A DNA stretch of 10,976 nt. Origin: JBGPYB01 sp041493035. Its GTDB lineage: Bacteria; Acidobacteriota; Vicinamibacteria; Fen-336. The notes beneath the pieces were generated by a model. That model did not search any database, had not been told where the DNA came from, and saw nothing but the letters and a program-made list of their open reading frames with translations. The stretch's first letter is position 1. The number at the start of each line of letters is the position of its first letter. A program made the position numbers and the translations under genes. The stretch spans positions 1 through 10,976 of the forward strand of contig JBGPYB010000155.1 of the NCBI GenBank assembly GCA_041493035.1. The letters are read 5' to 3'. Positions 6,254 through 10,976 of the stretch are shown one piece after another.

Positions 6254-7504
6254 TCACCGGAGCGCATCCAGAGCCGCCTGAAGAATGCCATCGTCGTCCG
6301 AGGAAACGAGGGTGCCGCCCCCGGCATCGCCGCGAAAGGCCCAGCGCCAGGCTCCGCGGGCGTAGACGTCGTAAGCCCCGTGCCGGATCGGATCTCGCTG
6401 GACCGACTCCAGATGCGCCCGCATGTCGCGAGCGAAATCAGAGGCACTTGTGGGACCGTCCCAAACGGTCTGCCAGACGAGCAGCGTCTTGCCCGACAGG
6501 TCCCAGACCCGGAACGCGTCCCCGCCCCACCCTTCGGCGCCGTGGCTTTGGGCGTCCCCGAGGAGCGTTCGAGTGAGCATCTCGCCGAGAACACCCTGGT
6601 TCACGAGACGGCCCGTGCGCGGGGAATAGGTCACCAGGACGGCTCGGGGAGCTTCGCCAGCGCGATACTTCTCCGGGTGCAGTACCTGCTCCGTGGACTG
6701 CGGAGGACGCGACCAGGCCCCGCGGACGGCACTCCAGCCGCCGGCCTTCCAGAGAGACGTCACGAAGTCGACACCCGCCGTATAGGGAAGCACGAGCTGA
6801 TCGCGGAGGATGGGAGGGGCACCGTCGACCGGGGGCGTGGGGAATGACGCCCCGGACAGTGCCTGCCCGAGCTCGTTCCCTCCCGGAGCGCGGCTCACGA
6901 GAAACTGTTCCATCAGGAAGGTGGCGTCTCCTTCCAAGAGGCTCAGGACCGCCATGCGACGATCGTCGAAATCGCCAATGGCGTCGTCCAACAGCCCGCG
7001 GGTGTCCATGTACTGGTCCTGGAGGGCATGGCGCAACTCGTGGGCCAGGATCATCTGGTTCGCGGGTGTCAATCGCCGATCCTCGCTGACGGCGTAGAGG
7101 CGCTTCCGGCCTGGCCGGTCGTCGTAGAAGCCCGCGACGTTCTGCTCGAGGAGCCGGCTCCGGAGGCGCCTCAGGTCCGTCCCGGGCTCGAGAAGGCCGA
7201 AGGCGACGAGAGTCCGGGCGTCGGCCTCGGCCTTCGAAGCCGGATACTCGGCGTCGACCACCTCGCGCAGATAGGCGACGAGCTGCCGGCGATCGAGATA
7301 GTCGAACACCACCGGAGAGCGGAAGGGGATCTGACCGATCTCGGCGACCTCCTTCTGAAGCTCGTCGCCGCTCATGTCGCGAAGGCCGAGCATGCTGGCA
7401 AGCAGCACGTTGATCAGATCGCTCGCGTCCGATGCGGGAGGATCCTGGCTCGTAGCGCCGGGGACGAGGAGCAGGCCAGCGAGGGCCAACGCGGTTCCGT
7501 TCAC
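6254..7504 (-). CDS. Secreted HExxH metallopeptidase-like protein (putative gluzincin)
   Basis: The product is 416 residues from GTG 7504-7502, which overlaps the stop of the lolA-like gene by 4 nt (GTGA). A GAGG lies 4 nt upstream. The start is chosen because it gives a signal peptide (MNGTALALAGLLLVPGATSQ) at the right place. The frame stays open further upstream, but that part is Arg/Gly/Pro-rich and lies across lolA. The core has ILAHELRHALQDQYMD (152-167) with a zincin HExxH (H155, E156, H159). A downstream EGDATFLMEQ (191-200) could supply E191 as the third zinc ligand, as in gluzincins. Further on, STEQVLHPEKY (270-280) also looks like a family motif. I recognise the style of uncharacterised exported proteins with HExxH plus EGDA, but not a named family. 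Substrate and activity are unknown. It is the last gene of the Lol-like run and may act in the periplasm on envelope proteins. Confidence 0.78.
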   Translation of the reverse strand: MNGTALALAGLLLVPGATSQDPPASDASDLINVLLASMLGLRDMSGDELQKEVAEIGQIPFRSPVVFDYLDRRQLVAYLREVVDAEYPASKAEADARTLVAFGLLEPGTDLRRLRSRLLEQNVAGFYDDRPGRKRLYAVSEDRRLTPANQMILAHELRHALQDQYMDTRGLLDDAIGDFDDRRMAVLSLLEGDATFLMEQFLVSRAPGGNELGQALSGASFPTPPVDGAPPILRDQLVLPYTAGVDFVTSLWKAGGWSAVRGAWSRPPQSTEQVLHPEKYRAGEAPRAVLVTYSPRTGRLVNQGVLGEMLTRTLLGDAQSHGAEGWGGDAFRVWDLSGKTLLVWQTVWDGPTSASDFARDMRAHLESVQRDPIRHGAYDVYARGAWRWAFRGDAGGGTLVSSDDDGILQAALDALR

Positions 7505-8139
7505 CGAACCTCGACGACGTCCTTCGGAAGGGACAGGTCGAAGGAATGTGGCTTGAGCGGCCCGTTCACTCTGACCTCGTCGAACCGCACCGTGGTGTGA
7601 TCGCCGGTCGGCTCCGTCAGGCGCGTTTGCACGGGAATGAACCGGACGCTGTCGATCCAGAGGCGGATCCCCGAGAAGAGGCCGCTCTGCCCGGGAAGCG
7701 GCTTCAGGTCCAGAACGTGAGCCACGATCTTCCCCACCCTCTCGTCCCCGATCAGCGTGATCTCGTACTTCCGATTGAGCCCCACCGTCCCGGGTCCAAA
7801 TCCCACCAGGAGATCGGCCTCGCCTCTCGCAACGCCCCGAAAGACCTGTTTGCTCTGGGGAAAGTAGCGCGCGAAGTGCCCGTCCTTGACGAGGGTGACG
7901 CTGGGCTGTGGGAGAGCGTAGTTCCAACGGAAGCGACCCGGAACCTGAAGGATCACGTCTCCTCGAGACTCGGTCTTCTCGTCGAGAAGAACCAGCACCT
8001 TCGTCTCCACGAACTCGGCCCTCATTGTCTCCAAGAGCCGGCCGGCGTTCTCCAGAGACTCGAGGACCGACCGGGCATCGGCAGACGCCGGGGCCGGCGT
8101 CACGGCGAGGGCCAGGAAGAGTGCGACGGTGCTATTCAC
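7501..8139 (-). CDS. LolA-like periplasmic lipoprotein carrier
   Basis: LolA-type proteins bind the acyl chains of lipoproteins released from the inner membrane and ferry them across the periplasm. The 212-residue product, from GTG 8139-8137, has a signal peptide (MNSTVALFLALAVTPAPASA, likely cut after ASA). A LolA-like half-barrel follows. Visible family features are an N-terminal helix with AEFVETKVLV (41-50), the VPGRFRWNYALPQPS turn (66-80, matching the usual Pro-Gly-x-x-x-Trp-x-Tyr), LVKDGHFARYFPQSKQ (83-98) and the closing VRFDEVRVNGPLKPHSFDLS (184-203) with a final SLPKDVVEV. The length is normal for LolA. The start overlaps the stop of the ABC ATPase gene by 4 nt (GTGA), and its own stop overlaps the next start in the same way, so coupling is likely. 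Related LolA-fold proteins outside the Lol pathway also carry this pattern, so the exact cargo is inferred. Confidence 0.85.
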   Translation of the reverse strand: MNSTVALFLALAVTPAPASADARSVLESLENAGRLLETMRAEFVETKVLVLLDEKTESRGDVILQVPGRFRWNYALPQPSVTLVKDGHFARYFPQSKQVFRGVARGEADLLVGFGPGTVGLNRKYEITLIGDERVGKIVAHVLDLKPLPGQSGLFSGIRLWIDSVRFIPVQTRLTEPTGDHTTVRFDEVRVNGPLKPHSFDLSLPKDVVEVR

Positions 8140-8855
8140 GTCCCGGCCCCGGTCACTGTTCGAGGGAGCATCCCCTGACTCACGACGCGACCGTCCCGCA
8201 TCTCGATGGTCCGGTGTCCGACCGCGGCAGCCTCGGGGTTGTGGGTGATCATGGCGATCGTCTGGCCGAAGCGACGGTTCAGACTCTTGAAGAGGTCCAG
8301 GATCGCGCCGCTGTTGACCGAGTCGAGGTTCCCCGTCGGCTCGTCGGCCAGGACGATCGCCGGATGGTTCACGAGGGCCCGGGCGATGGCGATGCGCTGC
8401 TGCTCCCCCGCCGACAGATCCAGGGGCTTCATGCTCATCTTGTGGGCCAACCCCACCATCTCGAGGAGCTCCACGATCCGGGAGCGCGGCGGAACACCGC
8501 CGTTCTGGATCTGGGAGGCCATTTCGAGGTTCCCGCGAACCGTGAGGGTCGGAAGCAGGTTGAAGCGCTGGAAGACGAAGCCGATCTTCTCGCGCCGCGT
8601 GCGCGTTCGTTCCCCGTCTCCGGCGCTCGAGACTTGAACCCCGTCCACGACGATCGTCCCTGACGTGGGGCGAGCCAGGCCTCCAAGGAGATGAAGGAGG
8701 GTGGACTTGCCGCACCCCGAGGGTCCGATGATCGACACGAACTCCCCTCGCTGAACCTGGATGTCGACGCCGCGAAGGGCGTCAACGTCCACCTTTCCGA
8801 CGTGGTACACCATCCGAAGATCGATCGTCTCGAGAATCGGTCCAGGAGAGGCCAT
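8136..8855 (-). CDS. ABC transporter ATPase, LolD/MacB type
   Basis: This is the cytoplasmic nucleotide-binding subunit of an ABC system of the LolD/MacB/FtsE-like class, which powers extraction or mechanical transmission rather than channel transport. The 239-residue product is complete. It has Walker A GPSGCGKST (44-52), Q-loop Q96 in GFVFQRFNLLP, signature LSAGEQQRIAIARAL (147-161), Walker B IVLADEPTGNLD (167-178) and H-loop H205 in THNPEAA. The signature has Ala where LSGGEQQR is usual. The FVFQRFNLLPTLTVRGNL segment and EPTGNLDS are typical of LolD and MacB ATPases. ATG 8855 is the earliest possible start, because an in-frame TAG precedes it by one codon. An AAGGAGG lies about 14 nt upstream, too far for ideal use, so coupling to the preceding gene is likely. 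No permease gene is adjacent. Partners are the lipoprotein upstream and LolA-like carrier downstream, hence lipoprotein trafficking is the best guess. Confidence 0.92.
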   Translation of the reverse strand: MASPGPILETIDLRMVYHVGKVDVDALRGVDIQVQRGEFVSIIGPSGCGKSTLLHLLGGLARPTSGTIVVDGVQVSSAGDGERTRTRREKIGFVFQRFNLLPTLTVRGNLEMASQIQNGGVPPRSRIVELLEMVGLAHKMSMKPLDLSAGEQQRIAIARALVNHPAIVLADEPTGNLDSVNSGAILDLFKSLNRRFGQTIAMITHNPEAAAVGHRTIEMRDGRVVSQGMLPRTVTGAGT

Positions 8856-8858
8856 GGG

Positions 8859-9671
8859 CTACTCGCCGACCTCCTTGACCGCATAGCCCTCGGGCATCCT
8901 CGGCGTGAAGGCGCGTTCCGGAATCGCCACGTTCACTTGGGCCTTGTCGAACACGAAGGACGCGACGTACCCCTCGGCCGGACGAGCCACCGTCACGACA
9001 CTCGGCACCTCGCCCTTCCAGCCGCCGAAAGAAGCTTCCGAGATCACGTCGCCGTGCTCGTCGAAGGAACGAGCCCGCAGGACGTGGAGGGTCTCGCGGT
9101 CGAAGGAGACGCGTCGACGCACGGGGCCCCGCCCCTCGGAGACACGGCCGACGACGACGGAGACGGACTGCCGATCCGCTTCGAAGAGGAGCACCTCGCC
9201 CTCGCGGGGCGTGAGCGCCTCGGGTAGAAAGGCCGACGTGAGGTCGCCCGGGCGGAGAACGTAGTACGGGGCCTCGTCGGCGCCCTCGGCCCTGTGCGGA
9301 GCATCGTTCGGCCCGGTCCAGACGGTTTTCTTCGAGGGAACCTGGAACCAGAAGCGCTCGCCGTCGCAGACCACCTCGAGAGCCGTCACAACGAGGACGG
9401 ACCCCTTGAGATAGAGCCGACCTCCTCGTGCCGCCACGACACGCACACCGAGCTTCCGAGACTTGCCGGCGCGAAGGTCCCGAACCTCCAGTTCGCCCGA
9501 AGCGCTGAACGTCCGGGTGGAGCAGTACGCTTCGTGGGCCGCCAGGACCTCATCGAGGGTCGCCTTTCTCGGCTCGGATGTGTCGGACAAGGGCGGAGCG
9601 AGACCGGAAACGGCGCAACCCGTGGAAGCCACCGCGAGGGCTAGACCGAACGCCACCTTCAAGCGCTTCAT
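8859..9671 (-). CDS. Putative outer-membrane lipoprotein, LolB/LolA-fold-like
   Basis: The 270-residue product begins MKRLKVAFGLALAVASTGC, a signal peptide ending in a degenerate lipobox (STGC, Ser where Leu or Val is usual) with C19 as the lipidated residue. The mature part looks all-beta. It has SGELEVRD (59-66), GGRLYLKG (83-90), VVCDGERFWFQVPSKKTVW (100-118), a YYVLRPGDL stretch, RRRVSFDRETLHVLRARSFDEHG (186-207) and a final AFTPRMPEGYAVKEV. A DG-x-x-FWFQVP strand followed by a P-x-G-Y ending is reminiscent of LolB-like and DUF4292-type lipoproteins, which share the LolA half-barrel. I do not see a diagnostic signature. It precedes the ABC ATPase by 3 nt, so a role as lipoprotein acceptor is plausible. 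An alternative start is TTG at 9698, overlapping the rtcA stop by 4 nt with a GGGGAG 3 nt upstream; it adds nine residues. I prefer the ATG because it gives a cleaner signal peptide. Confidence 0.72.
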   Translation of the reverse strand: MKRLKVAFGLALAVASTGCAVSGLAPPLSDTSEPRKATLDEVLAAHEAYCSTRTFSASGELEVRDLRAGKSRKLGVRVVAARGGRLYLKGSVLVVTALEVVCDGERFWFQVPSKKTVWTGPNDAPHRAEGADEAPYYVLRPGDLTSAFLPEALTPREGEVLLFEADRQSVSVVVGRVSEGRGPVRRRVSFDRETLHVLRARSFDEHGDVISEASFGGWKGEVPSVVTVARPAEGYVASFVFDKAQVNVAIPERAFTPRMPEGYAVKEVGE

Positions 9672-9694
9672 GCTAGCCACGACCACCCAAGGGG

Positions 9695-10732
9695 TCAAGA
9701 ACTCCCCACCTCGAGTCCGCCCGGGCCTCCGCGTCGTCCCCAGGTCTGCGCAGAAAACCCAAAGAGGCAGAGAGCCGCGGCCACCGTCTCGAGATGATGT
9801 GTCACCTCGTCAGTGGTGACTCGGCCGCCCCCTCGGGCCGCGGCCAGGGGGACGGCGAGTTGGTCGGCCAGATAGCCGTCCACCGCACCTTCGGCCTCCA
9901 GGAACCGCAGAAAGCGCCGGGACGCCCGACCTCCCAGCGTCTCGGGGCGCACACCGGGTTCGCCCAGGAAGCCGAACGCGGCACGGCTCTTCTCGAAGAT
10001 GGCCTCCAGGTGGAGGAAGGAGCCGGGGGACGCCGAGGCGGGCGCGCTCAACTCCCAATCGACGTCCAGGCGCTGGTTCTCCCAGAGATGTTTCTGGACC
10101 GCGTCGCGCTGACGCTCGGCCACGTCCCCCTTGAGTCGCGACGCCCCGGAAACACCCCGAAGCGTTACGAGGGATCCGCGTTCCTCGAGGGAGAGCGTGG
10201 CGGGCCGGATCCAGGGCTCGACCTCCGCCCGAATCTCGCCTCCACCGGCAGGATGGAAGCCGGCCTTCTCCAGCTCGAAGCGAAGGTGCAATCCGAGGTC
10301 GGCCAGAACGACGGCCCAATGGCGTGTGAGGTAGTGGAAGCTCGGGCTCCCCGGCACGTGGGTTCCGCCGGTGATCTCGAGCCGGCTCCCTTCCGCCGCC
10401 GTGGACAGCGGAACGAGAAGCGTCTGGGCGACGAACGAGGCGGCGGCGGGCGAGGCGAGGTCGAAGCGGAACTCTCCAGGGGCCAGAGGCCCGGGCTCGA
10501 AGCGCAGGTCCGGCGACCCCTCGAACGTGCCGCCGACCTTGGCTCCGCTCGCCATCGTCGCGGCCCGAACGGAGGCGACGTCTTGAGCACGGAGGCCGGG
10601 CCGAAGGCGGCCCGCCCCGATCCGCGTGATCTCGAAGCCCTGGCCGGTGAGCATGGACAATGACAGGGCCGTTCGAAGGATTTCTCCTCCGCCCTCCGCC
10701 TGCGACCCGTCGATTGGGATCAGCCGCGCCAT
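9695..10732 (-). CDS. rtcA: RNA 3'-terminal phosphate cyclase
   Basis: RtcA uses ATP to convert RNA 3'-phosphate ends to 2',3'-cyclic phosphates via a covalent enzyme-AMP intermediate, acting in RNA repair in the cytoplasm. The 345-residue length is normal. Family features in order are LIPIDGSQAEGGGEILRTAL (4-23), AGRLRPGLRAQ (40-50), FVAQTLLVPL (100-109), GGTHVPGSPSFHYL (122-135), KAGFHPAGGGEI (156-167), and DQLAVPLAAARGGGRVTTDE (290-309). H313, in VTHHLET, is the probable adenylated histidine. The nucleotide-site motif reads GSQAEGGG, whereas GSQGEGGG is usual, so there is a Gly-to-Ala change at residue 12. ATG 10732 has no clear Shine-Dalgarno, and a strong hairpin lies 18 nt upstream. rtcB and rtcR are not in the window. 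Instead the gene heads a Lol-like run, joined to it by short overlaps or gaps. The related archaeal/eukaryal Rcl1 proteins lack activity, but the histidine here argues for a real cyclase. Confidence 0.93.
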   Translation of the reverse strand: MARLIPIDGSQAEGGGEILRTALSLSMLTGQGFEITRIGAGRLRPGLRAQDVASVRAATMASGAKVGGTFEGSPDLRFEPGPLAPGEFRFDLASPAAASFVAQTLLVPLSTAAEGSRLEITGGTHVPGSPSFHYLTRHWAVVLADLGLHLRFELEKAGFHPAGGGEIRAEVEPWIRPATLSLEERGSLVTLRGVSGASRLKGDVAERQRDAVQKHLWENQRLDVDWELSAPASASPGSFLHLEAIFEKSRAAFGFLGEPGVRPETLGGRASRRFLRFLEAEGAVDGYLADQLAVPLAAARGGGRVTTDEVTHHLETVAAALCLFGFSAQTWGRRGGPGGLEVGSS

Positions 10733-10749
10733 TCGGGCAACCGGCAGGG

Positions 10750-10769
10750 CTCGCTTCGGCAGAAGCGAG
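10750..10769 (-). other. Strong hairpin in the rtcA leader
   Basis: An 8-bp perfect stem (CTCGCTTC paired with GAAGCGAG) closes a four-base loop 18 nt before the rtcA ATG. The minus-strand 3' side continues CCCTGCCGG with no U-run, so it does not look like a simple intrinsic terminator. It could protect an mRNA end or affect rtcA translation. Confidence 0.6.
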
Positions 10770-10772
10770 GAG

Positions 10773-10788
10773 GCGTCTCGGGAGACGC
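10773..10788 (-). other. Second hairpin at the upstream gene stop
   Basis: GCGTCT pairs with AGACGC around a four-base loop (a seventh C-G pair is possible with a tight loop). The hairpin starts on the last base of the upstream TAG stop codon (minus strand) and lies only 3 bp from the next hairpin. No U-run follows. Confidence 0.55.
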
Positions 10789-10976
10789 TAGGCGACCGAG
10801 GCGACCGAGGCGACCGAGGCGACAGGAGACGGCGCTTGGCTCTCGGCGGGAAGGAAGTAGCCGGGCGTCGCGGTTACCGGCGCCGAGCGCCCACCGGGCA
10901 TGTGAGAGAGCAAGGCTTCCTGCGCCCGCGGGTACGTCTCCGCAGGGAAGAAGCGCTCCACCGGGACGGGGACGCC
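10788..10976 (-). CDS. C-terminal 62 codons of an unidentified protein (5' end outside window)
   Basis: Reading leftwards from the window edge, one frame stays open for 62 codons and ends at TAG 10790-10788. The visible sequence includes GVPVPVERFFPAETYPRAQ, HMPGGRSAPV and TATPGYFLPAE, then a low-complexity tail PVASVASVASVA encoded by a 9-bp DNA repeat. Codon choice is like that of the neighbours (G or C in most third positions), which supports real coding. I do not recognise the family. It lies on the same strand as rtcA, 55 bp upstream, and could be the preceding gene of the same transcript. No membrane segment is visible in this part. Confidence 0.6.
   Translation of the reverse strand, partial: GVPVPVERFFPAETYPRAQEALLSHMPGGRSAPVTATPGYFLPAESQAPSPVASVASVASVA
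10791..10823. repeat. 9-bp tandem repeat, 3.7 copies
   Basis: GGCGACCGA is repeated exactly at 10791, 10800 and 10809, followed by a partial GGCGAC at 10818-10823. On the minus strand the unit encodes Val-Ala-Ser at the extreme C-terminus of the partial gene. Because 9 is a multiple of 3, copy-number change would keep the frame and merely alter tail length. Confidence 0.9.

Noticed and set aside
5445..6281. Plus-strand frame of 278 codons across the convergent junction
   Set aside because: It starts inside the TPR-AIM24 gene in another frame and continues antisense to the DUF4870 gene. There is no coherent domain.
7505..7927. Upstream extension of the metallopeptidase frame
   Set aside because: The extension lies across lolA, is Arg/Gly/Pro-rich and lacks homology. 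The GTG at 7504 gives a proper signal peptide and the GTGA overlap.
8140..8715. Upstream extension of the LolA-like frame
   Set aside because: It lies across the ABC ATPase in another frame and is composition-biased. The GTG at 8139 gives a signal peptide at the N-terminus.
1..10976. tRNA, rRNA, CRISPR, insertion sequence or prophage signals
   Set aside because: Apart from the 9-bp repeat and the short hairpins I saw no regular repeat-spacer pattern, terminal inverted repeats, transposase or phage-type protein, and no cloverleaf-like intergenic stretch. Gaps between genes are too short to hold most RNA genes.

Overview
The window comes from a GC-rich bacterial chromosome (about two thirds G+C by eye) with a Gram-negative envelope. 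This is shown by a twitching-motility ATPase, a LolA-type periplasmic carrier with a lipoprotein next to it, and a periplasmic lytic transglycosylase. The pilT-recX-alaS order, the Cys-rich AlaRS insertion and the TPR-AIM24 fusion would suit Acidobacteriota or a deltaproteobacterial-type lineage. That is a guess from gene style, not a determination.

Left half, + strand (1-5760): five tightly packed genes read rightwards. They are the 3' end of a pilT-type retraction ATPase, recX, alaS (TTG start), a secreted lytic transglycosylase whose GTG start lies inside the end of alaS, and a cytoplasmic-looking protein with four TPR-like repeats and a C-terminal AIM24-like domain. Gaps are 25 bp or less, except before recX, whose start is uncertain. 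It looks like one transcription unit whose promoter lies outside the window.

Centre (5761-6253): the two gene sets converge with only 26 bp between stop codons. A small DUF4870-type membrane protein is read leftwards from its own consensus sigma70-type promoter (TTGACA, 17 bp, CATAAT), which sits just past the end of the next gene.

Right half, - strand (10976 to 6254, read leftwards): first the 3' end of an unidentified gene ending in a Val-Ala-Ser repeat. A 55-bp gap with two strong hairpins follows. Then come rtcA (RNA 3'-phosphate cyclase), a putative lipoprotein with LolB/LolA-like features, a LolD/MacB-type ABC ATPase, a LolA-like carrier, and a secreted HExxH metallopeptidase-like protein. 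These five genes are joined by 4-nt overlaps or very short gaps, so they are probably co-transcribed and translationally coupled. The ATPase, carrier and lipoprotein suggest an envelope lipoprotein or lipid trafficking module, but no LolC/E-type permease is present here.

Most of the window is ordinary housekeeping and envelope biology. The parts that most deserve a second look are the permease-less Lol-like cluster behind rtcA, the hairpin pair in front of rtcA, the Cys-rich AlaRS insertion, the TPR-AIM24 fusion and the unresolved recX start. I found no RNA genes, CRISPR arrays, insertion sequences or phage genes.
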